A stretch of DNA of 9,699 nt. Source: Flavobacteriaceae bacterium. GTDB taxonomy: Bacteria; Bacteroidota; Bacteroidia; Flavobacteriales; Flavobacteriaceae. Below are positions 1-5,216 of this stretch, one piece after another (the first letter of the stretch is position 1; every line of letters starts with the position of its first letter). The notes below the pieces were generated by a model, which saw only the letters and a program-made list of their open reading frames with translations, was not told where the DNA came from and ran no database searches. The position numbers and the translations under genes were made by a program. The DNA lies in the NCBI GenBank assembly GCA_019752245.1, contig JAIEMH010000085.1, positions 1 through 9,699 on the forward strand, in the 5' to 3' direction.

Positions 1-284
1 TATTGCTCCAGCGAAAAAGCTGATGCCATACCGTTTTTTAAGATAATCTGCTGCATACTGAACGCTGCGACAGTCAACTGAATTTCAGGCATCAGCTTTT
101 CCACTAAAGCAATCAGAAACATCCCAATAAGCAAATAAAAAATGATACCCTTACTTGCGCTACTGCCACATCGCACTCGGTAGTATGATGCATTGTTTTT
201 TGAAGATGCTTCACATTTTCATAAGACATTTTTCTGCTAACTGAACACTGAGACTGCCAACTGACTTTCAGGCATCCTCAAAAA
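1..284. repeat. Degenerate ~183-nt tandem repeat, running off the left edge
   Basis: Bases 58-93 and 241-276 are direct copies (31 of 36 identical), both containing CTGAAC, CAACTGA and TTTCAGGCATC; weaker similarity extends leftwards (about 1-57 against 190-240). The period is 183 nt, a multiple of three. On the minus strand the copies translate to MPEIQLTVAAFS and MPESQLAVSVFS, and the frame from about 222 down to 1 is open and contains a hydrophobic stretch. The second copy has stops, so I treat this as a decayed repeat rather than a gene. CTGAAnACTG/ACTGCCAACTG strings resemble dispersed repeats I remember from flavobacterial genomes; that link is recollection, not evidence in the window. 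Confidence 0.5.
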
Positions 285-302
285 TCAAAACCAAAAGAAA
301 GA

Positions 303-381
303 GTATCAAATTCTTTGGCCGGATGAATAGCTTTTTTTATTTTATGACTTGGTTAATTCATCCATCCAAAGAATTTGATAC
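303..381. repeat. Long inverted repeat (26-bp arms, 27-nt loop)
   Basis: Arm 303-328 (GTATCAAATTCTTTGG, two mismatched bases, GGATGAAT) is the reverse complement of 356-381 at 24 of 26 positions. The loop is T-rich. As RNA this would be a very stable hairpin. It has no clear U-tract immediately after either arm, so an ordinary terminator is unlikely. It may be a remnant of a small palindromic element. No gene of convincing length flanks it. Confidence 0.7.
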
Positions 382-385
382 CCTT

Positions 386-593
386 TCCGAAGACGTCTAT
401 CTTTCAAATCAACTTTCAATACTTCAGATAAAATCCGATTAAACAAGGACATCTGATTGGAAATAGCCAACTAAAAATAAAATTCCGATTTCAATAAAAT
501 GGCTATTCTCAATTTCCGATTAAAAAACAAATAAAAAAGAATTGAAAATTTCAAAAAAAAAATAAATAAAAAAAGGAAGCAAAGATAAGTTCC
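386..593. other. Gene-free AT-rich spacer with repeated TCCGATT motif
   Basis: No coding region is supported here. TCCGATT occurs at 434-440, 484-490 and 515-521, again at 674-680, and as CCGATT at 689-694. CCGATTTCAAT is shared by 485-495 and 689-699. A short inverted repeat, AATAGCCA (462-469) with TGGCTATT (500-507), brackets one copy. Bases 541-580 are nearly pure A. The motif could be a protein-binding site or decayed repeat sequence. Confidence 0.3.
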
Positions 594-747
594 AGGTATT
601 CAAAAAAGCAAGTTCAAGCCCTTCGGGTTTCAGAAAAAATCTCCACCCAAAAAGTTTCAAAATACATTTCACTTCCGATTAGACGCTGCCGATTTCAATC
701 ACGTATCGGGTAGTATTTTTTCTGAAAAACTTGCTTTTTTGAAACCT
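594..747. repeat. Structured inverted-repeat element (MITE-like, or structured RNA)
   Basis: The left side has TTCAAAAAAGCAAGTT (599-614) and TTTCAGAAAAAAT (628-640). The right side has their exact complements in mirrored order, ATTTTTTCTGAAA (715-727) and AACTTGCTTTTTTGAA (728-743). The outer arm extends, with one bulged base, to AGGT (594-597) and ACCT (744-747). Local hairpins sit inside: AAGCCC-TTC-GGGTTT near 616-630 and CCGAT/ATCGG near 689-710. The fold is therefore a long stem with side hairpins. TCC lies directly outside both ends (591-593 and 748-750), possibly a 3-bp target duplication. No protein is encoded. A non-autonomous mobile element or a leader RNA for the downstream gene are both possible. 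Confidence 0.55.
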
Positions 748-887
748 TCCACTTGGACGAATGGCTTTCTTTTTTTCTTTTTTTTCTTTTGAAAAATTTT
801 AATGGGCGGAGCGTAGCGAGGCACATCTGCATTCATCAGAAACTCAACAGGAAATTAGAAGAAAACCTAATTTTTAAATCCGAAGCC

Positions 888-1310
888 ATGATGAATTTTA
901 TCGTTAAAACCCACAAGAAGGACACAATTTACAACAAACCGCACTTTTTTGTTTTAAACAAAGGAATGAATAGCGGAAAACCACAAAATGAGCCATTCAC
1001 AAATAGCTTTGTAGTAATCTTTGATAGTGAAGCTGACAGTGAAAATATTTTCTGGATTGCTTATAGCTTGTGGAAATCCAAATTTTGGTATCAGCATTTA
1101 GTTGGCTCTGTGATTTCGTTTTTGCGTCTTCCTGATTTCAAAAGAGAGTTTTTTCCAAAATCTAAGCTTTTAATGGAAGAGTACGAAGAACATTTGAAGC
1201 ATGTTGCAGCTTTAAAACTTCTTGAACTAAAAGAAAAACAATTCAACGAAAACATCAATTTAATCAACGATATGCGTAGAGTTATCGTGCATCGTTACAG
1301 TAATAGATAA
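888..1310 (+). CDS. DUF6943 family protein
   Basis: The 140-aa protein begins MMNFIVKTHKKDT and has the pattern I recognise as DUF6943, a family of unknown function common in Bacteroidota mobile regions. Recognisable pieces are KPHFFVLNKGMNSGKP near the N-terminus, then an aromatic stretch around FWIAYSLWKSKFWYQHLVGSVISFLRL, and a charged helical C-terminus with KLLELKEKQFNENINLINDMRR. It has no signal peptide and is probably cytoplasmic. The frame stays open upstream to about 753, but that part is encoded by a T-rich tract and begins only with TTG, so I start at the tandem ATG (888, or 891). It is followed after 29 nt by a small gene and probably shares its transcript. The family call is recollection, without a search; function is unknown. 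Confidence 0.75.
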   Translation: MMNFIVKTHKKDTIYNKPHFFVLNKGMNSGKPQNEPFTNSFVVIFDSEADSENIFWIAYSLWKSKFWYQHLVGSVISFLRLPDFKREFFPKSKLLMEEYEEHLKHVAALKLLELKEKQFNENINLINDMRRVIVHRYSNR

Positions 1311-1339
1311 TTTATTTTTTAATCTTTAAAATCAATTCT

Positions 1340-1519
1340 ATGAGTGTATTTTTATTATTTCAAACGGATAGTTGGAAGTCAAAAGCATCAAGAGTTTTCT
1401 TTGGAGCTTTTGATAGCAGAACAAAAGCATTAGATTATGCAAAATACAACGATTTGTATTGGTATAATTCAGAAGTTGTAGTGGTTGAGGTCGTTCTCAA
1501 TCAATTTGGAGAAGTTTAA
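1340..1519 (+). CDS. Small hypothetical protein (59 aa)
   Basis: An ATG-to-TAA frame encodes MSVFLLFQTDSWKSKASRV followed by FFGAFDSRTKALDYAKYNDLYWY and a valine-rich tail ending NQFGEV. The composition is that of a real soluble protein: an initial hydrophobic strand, a helix with SRTKALDYAK, and a strand VVVVEVVLN, giving a plausible small alpha/beta fold. It follows the DUF6943 gene by 29 nt and is followed by an intrinsic terminator 8 nt after its stop, which supports a two-gene operon. I recall similar short proteins with FQTDSW and VFFGAF near flavobacterial mobile genes, but no function. No membrane segment or signal peptide. Confidence 0.7.
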   Translation: MSVFLLFQTDSWKSKASRVFFGAFDSRTKALDYAKYNDLYWYNSEVVVVEVVLNQFGEV

Positions 1520-1527
1520 AATCAAAA

Positions 1528-1551
1528 AAGCCAGGTCTTGCGACTTGGCTT
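1528..1551. terminator. Intrinsic terminator, copy 1 (bidirectional)
   Basis: AAGCCAGGTC (1528-1537), loop TTGC, GACTTGGCTT (1542-1551): a 10-bp stem with one G-U pair. It ends the DUF6943/59-aa unit on the plus strand. The U-tract is better on the minus strand, where the stem is followed by TTTTTTGATTTT. The 28 bases 1524-1551 recur exactly at 2763-2790. Confidence 0.8.
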
Positions 1552-1607
1552 AATTATTCAATAAAATATAGAAAAAAATCATGAAAATCCGTAAGAATAT
1601 TAAATCT

Positions 1608-1615
1608 TATATTTG
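1608..1615 (+). promoter_or_regulatory. Bacteroidota -7 box upstream of the zinc/HEPN-like gene
   Basis: TATATTTG matches the Bacteroidota consensus TAnnTTTG and lies 14 nt before the start codon at 1630, implying a very short leader. No clear TTG -33 box is visible at the usual 17-23 nt spacing. It suggests that the downstream gene is transcribed on its own, after the preceding terminator. Confidence 0.55.
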
Positions 1616-1629
1616 TAAAAAATCAATTT

Positions 1630-2763
1630 ATGATAAACAGAATATATGCAATATGTAAAACATGTGAAGAGAAATTTATTTTAAGATATAATATTGGAAA
1701 TCAGTTCCCACAGCGAGTGAATTTTTTTTGTGATACATGTTCTTCTGATCTTGAAATTGGATATGACGAGAAAAGAAAATCAATAATTGGAGGATTAATA
1801 ATAATTGATAAAGAGCACGACGGTATCATTAAAAATCTTCATCCAGAAATTGTTATTGAAGAGGGAAGAATTAATGATCCTCAATATTTTCCTTCAATTG
1901 AATTTATGACAAAAGAGGATGATTTATTTTTATTTAAAGAATATCAATACAGTATTGACTATTATTTTAAACGATGGCAAATTTTATCACTTAATTTTAG
2001 ACTATTAAAAGATAAAAAATATAATCAACTTCAGAGAAGATTTAATGAAACTGACAACGAGATTATAAAAAGGAAAATATTATCTGATGTTGTTAATTGC
2101 ATTGATGATTTTATCGTAGGGAAATGGGAAAAAATTTATGAAAATCTCTTTACTGAATTTGAAGCCATAAAATCAAGTACAAATTATAATGAATTTAAAA
2201 CATTCTTAATCAATGAAGAAGAGGAAATGATTTTAGTGCTTTTTGATACTTTACTCGATTATTTTGAAGCAAGAGAGGAATTGTTGATTACTTTATTAGC
2301 TCAAAAATGTAATAAACCAACAATTGGATTATCATCAAATATTTCATGGAAGAAGATTGAAATGATTTATGGAAACTTTTACGAAGTCTATGGAAATCTT
2401 TTACATATACCAACAGCTTTAAATAATTTGAAAGAAAGAAATGATTACAAATCATTTAATTCACAAGGATTTACTTTTAGTAATTACTTAACAATTGATA
2501 AAGCTGGTAAAACAGCAAATTTCTTAAATAATCCAAATTTAAAAGATTTAGGAGATTATTATTATCCAGCTTACAGAAACGGAACTCATCATAGATCTTC
2601 TAAAATAGATAAGGATAATCAAAAAATTATTTTAATAACAGGAAAATCTAGTTCAACAACAACAGTTGTTAATTTTACTGAATATATAGAAAGTTGTAAT
2701 GAGATATATGCAAGGATTTTAATTTTATTAAAACTTTCAATGCATATAATTTACGAAAATTAA
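1630..2763 (+). CDS. Zinc-knuckle protein with C-terminal HEPN-like RNGTHH motif (candidate RNase/defence protein)
   Basis: This 377-aa protein matches no family I can name with certainty. Visible features: C9-x2-C12 and C34-x2-C37 near the N-terminus form a likely zinc-binding knuckle; residues of about 95-310 are charged, helical and coiled-coil-like; near the C-terminus lies Y315-R316-N317-G318-T319-H320-H321-R, then SKIDKDNQKIILIT, then a final helix with FTEYIESCNEIYARILILLKL. R-x4-H followed by a short two-strand segment and a helix is the layout seen at the active site of many HEPN nucleases, as in RNA-targeting toxins and abortive-infection proteins. RNase activity is therefore inferred, not shown. 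There is no signal peptide or convincing membrane segment, so it is probably cytoplasmic. It has its own -7 box, is more AT-rich in appearance than the operon to its right, and sits between two identical terminators, as expected for inserted cargo. A metal-binding protein without nuclease activity is the alternative. Confidence 0.6.
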   Translation: MINRIYAICKTCEEKFILRYNIGNQFPQRVNFFCDTCSSDLEIGYDEKRKSIIGGLIIIDKEHDGIIKNLHPEIVIEEGRINDPQYFPSIEFMTKEDDLFLFKEYQYSIDYYFKRWQILSLNFRLLKDKKYNQLQRRFNETDNEIIKRKILSDVVNCIDDFIVGKWEKIYENLFTEFEAIKSSTNYNEFKTFLINEEEEMILVLFDTLLDYFEAREELLITLLAQKCNKPTIGLSSNISWKKIEMIYGNFYEVYGNLLHIPTALNNLKERNDYKSFNSQGFTFSNYLTIDKAGKTANFLNNPNLKDLGDYYYPAYRNGTHHRSSKIDKDNQKIILITGKSSSTTTVVNFTEYIESCNEIYARILILLKLSMHIIYEN

Positions 2764-2766
2764 AAA

Positions 2767-2790
2767 AAGCCAGGTCTTGCGACTTGGCTT
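2767..2790. terminator. Intrinsic terminator, copy 2 (bidirectional, between convergent genes)
   Basis: The hairpin is identical to 1528-1551 (AAGCCAGGTC, TTGC, GACTTGGCTT) and begins just after the stop codon of the 1630 gene. On the minus strand the stem is followed by TTTTTTT, so it also serves the convergent four-gene operon ending at 2833. Confidence 0.85.
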
Positions 2791-2832
2791 TCATTTTGTT
2801 TAACCCAAAGGTCACCACAACTAGGGCTAAAC

Positions 2833-3009
2833 TTATTTTTTGTGCTTCTTATTTAGGCTTTTAAGCAGTAACGAAATCGTAAAACTTACAACAGCTCCAA
2901 CAGTAGCTAAGATAACCGTTTTGGCAATATCATCAGAGGAAAGATTAGGTACAATACTTAAAAATGTGCCTCCAGCAGTTCCCATCAATGTGGGGTTATT
3001 TGCTGTCAT
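2833..3009 (-). CDS. Small membrane protein (58 aa), holin-like
   Basis: The frame begins ATGACAGCAAATAA, inside the last codons of the upstream gene (14-nt overlap), and encodes MTANNPTLMGTAGGTFLSIV, then PNLSSDDIAKTVILATVGAVVSFTISLLLKSLNKKHKK. One strong transmembrane helix (about residues 31-49) is followed by a lysine-rich end, which suggests a cytoplasmic C-terminus. The first 20 residues are mildly hydrophobic and may be a second segment. Size, helix and basic tail resemble phage holins, but that is only analogy. The tight overlap argues for translational coupling within the four-gene operon. It is short enough to be missed by annotation with a long minimum length. Confidence 0.75.
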   Translation of the reverse strand: MTANNPTLMGTAGGTFLSIVPNLSSDDIAKTVILATVGAVVSFTISLLLKSLNKKHKK

Positions 3010-3229
3010 CAGTTGTAGTAAGCTGACTTGCAGCTGACAAAACTCCTCCGGCTACTGCAACATAACCACCAATGGTAGTTATAATGGCAGGTAACGCGAT
3101 TGGAGCTGCTAAAATAGTTCCACCAACGGCAGCTAATGCCAACCCAACAGTTCGAAGCACTTTGAAAAATTTTGGCGTGGGAGCTTTTGCTCTATTAATG
3201 ATTTTTTTCATAATTACGTTTTTTGTCAT
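2996..3229 (-). CDS. Small hydrophobic protein (77 aa), possible holin or membrane partner
   Basis: The protein has a basic N-terminus (KKIINRAKAPTPKFFKVLR), then a glycine/alanine-rich hydrophobic region, VGLALAAVGGTILAAPIALP and AIITTIGGYVAVAGGVLSA, consistent with two transmembrane helices joined by a proline turn, and a short acidic tail. Translation could begin at ATG 3229 or at the in-frame ATG 3211 (MKKIINRAK); the second has the more usual N-terminus. The gene lies 12 nt after the DUF5675 gene and overlaps the next by 14 nt, so it is an operon member. Together with its neighbour it could form a pore or anchor for the DUF5675 protein. Function unknown. Confidence 0.75.
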   Translation of the reverse strand: MTKNVIMKKIINRAKAPTPKFFKVLRTVGLALAAVGGTILAAPIALPAIITTIGGYVAVAGGVLSAASQLTTTDDSK

Positions 3230-3241
3230 CCTGTAAAGGAT

Positions 3242-3634
3242 CTATTGGATAATTAATTCAACACTTTCTTTATTGTCCAAAGCTTTGTAAACAAACGCTT
3301 TTAGCTTCGTAAAAGCTTTTCTCGACATCAAACCTAAACCAGGTCCAGAAAGTTTAGTAACAGGAGCAATACAGCCGTGCAATTCTTTTTGAGCATTATT
3401 AGCAGGATGAAAAAGAATAAACTTTCTATTCGGCACATTCACCAATTCCAAATGCCATTTGTATTTTGCACTGTATCGCTTTCTAATAAAATATTTCCCT
3501 TCCGGAACACAGGAAACCTTCGTTTCGTTCATCTTCCACGGCAATTCGATTGTATTGCAAATCAATTTGCCTTCGCATTCGAGTTTACCATTCGTTCCTT
3601 CAGGGAAATAAGTTCTAGTTAACCAAATAACCAT
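3242..3634 (-). CDS. DUF5675 family protein with HGCI signature
   Basis: The 130-aa protein matches DUF5675, found in phages and Bacteroidota. It opens with LTRTYFPEGTNGKLECEGKLICNTIE, continues with CVPEGKYFIRKRYS, then VNVPNRKFILFHPANNAQKELHGCIAP. H76, H86 and C88 stand out: H-x9-HGCI recalls the active-site block of L,D-transpeptidases of the YkuD fold, so a cysteine peptidase or transpeptidase acting on cell-wall peptides is conceivable, but homology is not established. There is no signal peptide, so export would need a partner, perhaps the two small membrane proteins downstream. Its start codon shares one base with the preceding stop (TAATG), a translational-coupling arrangement. Family call is good; enzymatic role is inference. 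Confidence 0.8.
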   Translation of the reverse strand: MVIWLTRTYFPEGTNGKLECEGKLICNTIELPWKMNETKVSCVPEGKYFIRKRYSAKYKWHLELVNVPNRKFILFHPANNAQKELHGCIAPVTKLSGPGLGLMSRKAFTKLKAFVYKALDNKESVELIIQ

Positions 3635-4392
3635 TACACACCGCTATCAACTTTCGCTACAGACAATGGGTTAAAAGCACCATTTTTCAATGGATACATT
3701 TGTCCATTTATCTCCTGATAGAACTCAACACCTAAAGCCAAAAACAATGGCTTAGTTGAGTTAGCAGTAACTGCATTCACTTGGTTAATTGGAGCAGTAG
3801 CAGTTCCATCCCAAGGCAAAATTGCCGTTTCAGAAGTAGCAACCACATACGTTTCAGCTTCAAAATCAATTTCAGCTCCACCAGAAATGATTTTGTAGTG
3901 AGTAGTTCCACTTGGAGCAGCAATCATATTCGCAGGAATAAATGATGCCAAATCCACAGTAATTTCACCAGCCACACGGTCAATAGTTGCCACAAACGGA
4001 GCAAACAAAGTTGTACCAAGCTTACCACGAATATTGAATTCAAAACCAAATAATAATTCAGCTTCACCATCAATCACGTTACGCAAACCACGTTCACTTA
4101 CTGTATCCGCTTGGATAACTTTAACCATCGCTTGCGTTAAGCGACTAACCATTCTACCATCGGCAGAATTGATTAAAAGCGGACGTAAAGCCGTTCTCAA
4201 AATCTTTCCTGCTTTACCAGCTCTACCAAACTCGGAACCATTCTCACGAGTTCTTTGAAACGCAGGATCACTTGCAATTCTACTAGCGTCAATTCCGCCT
4301 TTTTCTCTTGCCAAGTGTCCATCTTGCGTTTTGTAAAAAGTAATATCTCCGATAGTACCTTTTAGTTTAATTATGCCTTTCTGTCTAGCCAT
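3634..4392 (-). CDS. Hypothetical protein, first gene of phage-like operon (252 aa)
   Basis: I recognise this as a protein type recurring in flavobacterial genomes beside DUF5675, but I know no function. The N-terminus (MARQKGIIKLKGTIGDITFY, then KTQDGHLAREKGGIDASRI) is basic and strand-rich. A helical part with the motif RTRENGSEFGRAGKAGKILRTALR follows, with predicted helices to about residue 110, and then an Ala/Thr-rich, probably beta, C-terminal half (FEFNIRGKLGTTLFAPFVA, ISGGAEIDFEAETYVVATSE). No signal peptide or membrane segment is seen. A helical N-terminus with a beta C-terminus would fit a phage structural or tail-associated protein, an inference from composition alone. It heads the four-gene operon and its stop overlaps the DUF5675 start by one base. 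Confidence 0.75.
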   Translation of the reverse strand: MARQKGIIKLKGTIGDITFYKTQDGHLAREKGGIDASRIASDPAFQRTRENGSEFGRAGKAGKILRTALRPLLINSADGRMVSRLTQAMVKVIQADTVSERGLRNVIDGEAELLFGFEFNIRGKLGTTLFAPFVATIDRVAGEITVDLASFIPANMIAAPSGTTHYKIISGGAEIDFEAETYVVATSETAILPWDGTATAPINQVNAVTANSTKPLFLALGVEFYQEINGQMYPLKNGAFNPLSVAKVDSGV

Positions 4393-4396
4393 AACT

Positions 4397-4459
4397 TCAA
4401 AATTTAGTTAAACATTCATCTAAAATCTCCTTCATTCTATCCATCAGTTGCAACCACAT
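4397..4459 (-). CDS. Possible 20-aa leader peptide
   Basis: An ATG frame encodes MWLQLMDRMKEILDECLTKF and stops four nucleotides before the start of the 252-aa gene. The residues look like an amphipathic helix, and the spacing would suit translational coupling or attenuation. In so short a frame this could be chance. ATG at 4441 within the same frame is an alternative start. Confidence 0.25.
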   Translation of the reverse strand: MWLQLMDRMKEILDECLTKF

Positions 4460-4508
4460 TTTGAATGATTAAAACAAAGTTTACAAAGCATTTCACTAAA
4501 GAAAAAGC

Positions 4509-4546
4509 CACAAGTGTACCATATGTCTAAAATCGACACAAGTGTC
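4509..4546 (-). promoter_or_regulatory. Predicted promoter and operator of the minus-strand operon
   Basis: CACAAGTGT occurs twice, at 4509-4517 and 4537-4545, exactly 28 nt apart. The second is part of the near-palindrome GACAC-AA-GTGTC (4535-4546). Read on the minus strand, TTG (4541-4539), a 20-nt spacer and TACACTTG (4518-4511) match the Bacteroidota TTG-N17-23-TAnnTTTG promoter with one mismatch, so the two boxes coincide with the promoter elements. A repressor binding both sites is plausible; the divergently encoded 67-aa protein is one candidate. Confidence 0.4.
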
Positions 4547-4658
4547 TTAAATGAACATAAAAAGCCAATAAATAAGTATCAAAAATTATAACTAAATTGC
4601 AAAAGATTTTCTGCACGTCAGAAGTATAGCATAGCTATATCAAAGGTATAGATAAAGT

Positions 4659-4862
4659 ATGAAATTGAATAATCAGAGGGTATGCATCTATCCGAAGGAC
4701 ATACAACGAATAACAGGCAAGAGTTATCGTCAAAGTACTAGATTGATGCAAAAGATAAAAAAAGACCTCAACAAGCTCGAAAATGAGTTCCTAACGATTG
4801 AAGAGTTCTGTACATATAGCGGCATAAAATATGAACAAGTAACTCACTTGATTTTTGGTTAA
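4659..4862 (+). CDS. Small putative DNA-binding protein (67 aa)
   Basis: The protein begins MKLNNQRVCIYPKDIQRITG, has KSYRQSTRLMQKIKKDLNKL and ends with FLTIEEFCTYSGIKYEQVTHLIFG. I recall this YPKDIQRITGKSxRQ plus TIEEFCxYxG pattern from many short Bacteroidota proteins of unknown function. IYPKDIQRITGKSYRQSTRLM resembles a helix-turn-helix, and TIEEFCTYSGIKYEQVTHLI could be a second one, so a regulator with two small helical units is likely, though unproven. The gene is divergent from the four-gene operon, with a 266-nt region between them. Just upstream is TATAG-CATAG-CTATA (4625-4639), a possible operator. No terminator directly follows. Confidence 0.7.
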   Translation: MKLNNQRVCIYPKDIQRITGKSYRQSTRLMQKIKKDLNKLENEFLTIEEFCTYSGIKYEQVTHLIFG

Positions 4863-4970
4863 AATTGAAGAAATACAAAAACAAATTTTAATCAAGAAAG
4901 GTACCAATAAACACTTAAATAACTAGTTCAATTTTTAGTCTTGATACTTTAATATTCAAATATTTATCCT

Positions 4971-4978
4971 TATATTTG
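4971..4978 (+). promoter_or_regulatory. TAnnTTTG -7 box in a gene-free region
   Basis: TATATTTG fits the Bacteroidota -7 consensus. The nearest upstream TTG (4941-4943) is 27 nt away, longer than usual, so the -33 element is uncertain. No protein start follows before the terminator at 5132-5165, which is why an RNA gene is proposed. Confidence 0.4.
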
Positions 4979-5015
4979 ACTACTTTGAATTTAGAATAAT
5001 AGTAACCTTATAAAA

Positions 5016-5036
5016 GAGGTGTCAGTCGAGGTGTCA
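5016..5036. repeat. Paired direct repeat GAGGTGTCA
   Basis: GAGGTGTCA occurs at 5016-5024 and 5028-5036, 12 nt apart centre to centre. The position, about 60 nt before the candidate attachment core and 370 nt before the integrase, would suit arm-type integrase or excisionase binding sites. That role is inferred only from location. Confidence 0.4.
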
Positions 5037-5092
5037 CTTAAATTTAATGCTTTGCGAAGTATTGATTTTATTGGTAACTTTTGTAGCAGACA

Positions 5093-5110
5093 AATCCCTC
5101 TTTCTCCGCT
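5093..5110 (+). other. Candidate att site: 3' end of a tRNA-Ser-like sequence
   Basis: AATCCCTCTTTCTCCGCT reads as the end of a T-loop, CCCTC of a T-stem, TTTCTCC of an acceptor stem and discriminator G. This resembles the 3' end of Bacteroidota tRNA-Ser genes. The preceding sequence is not a tRNA: no GGAGAAA 5' acceptor strand, no cloverleaf. A tRNA fragment immediately followed by a terminator and an integrase gene is the usual sign of an att core. The matching tRNA, and the other att copy, must lie outside this window. Confidence 0.4.
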
Positions 5111-5131
5111 AGCTTAACAGCAAATTTGATT

Positions 5132-5165
5132 AAAACCCTTTAAATCGTAGGATTTAAAGGGTTTT
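5132..5165 (+). terminator. Strong intrinsic terminator
   Basis: A perfect 15-bp stem, AAAACCCTTTAAATC (5132-5146), loop GTAG, with the complement at 5151-5165, runs straight into TTTTTTCTTTT. It isolates the upstream region from the integrase. It may have been the natural terminator of the tRNA gene whose 3' end lies at 5110, carried along with the att core. Confidence 0.85.
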
Positions 5166-5216
5166 TTCTTTTCTATACCCTTCAAAATATTCATTAATGC
5201 GTGAACCTAAGGGGAT

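Larger units (their letters stand above)
4984..5168 (+). ncRNA. Candidate small RNA or structured leader
   Basis: The interval runs from just after the TATATTTG box to the U-tract of a strong terminator, about 185 nt, and contains no credible ORF. Visible structure includes the hairpin AATGCTT-TGCG-AAGTATT (5046-5063) and the direct repeat GAGGTGTCA (5016-5024, 5028-5036). It also contains the tRNA-like tail at 5093-5110. It could be a small RNA, or merely the attachment region of the element. Only the promoter and terminator support transcription. Confidence 0.3.

Noticed and set aside
1..222. Open minus-strand frame with a hydrophobic segment (IIFYLLIGMFLIALV)
   Set aside because: It lies in the degenerate repeat, lacks a supported start, and the second repeat copy is interrupted by stops.
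342..452. Minus-strand 36-aa frame beginning MSLFNRILSEVLKVDLKDRR
   Set aside because: The peptide looks protein-like, but it is short, its 3' part is one arm of the long hairpin, and no promoter or neighbour supports it; it may be a gene remnant.
753..887. Extension of the DUF6943 frame upstream to a TTG codon
   Set aside because: The extension is encoded mainly by a T-rich tract and adds residues unlike the family; the tandem ATG at 888/891 gives the usual N-terminus.
1..887. CRISPR array
   Set aside because: Repeats here are few, imperfect and irregularly spaced; there are no regular direct repeats with unique spacers and no cas genes.
2840..3037. Plus-strand 65-aa frame
   Set aside because: It lies opposite the 58-aa and 77-aa membrane protein genes, which have better composition and operon spacing.
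3377..3622. Plus-strand 81-aa frame
   Set aside because: Antisense shadow of the DUF5675 gene.
4034..4258. Plus-strand 74-aa frame
   Set aside because: Antisense shadow of the 252-aa gene.
5020..5110. Complete tRNA-Ser gene
   Set aside because: Only the 3' tail resembles a tRNA; there is no 5' acceptor strand, D-arm or anticodon arm upstream.
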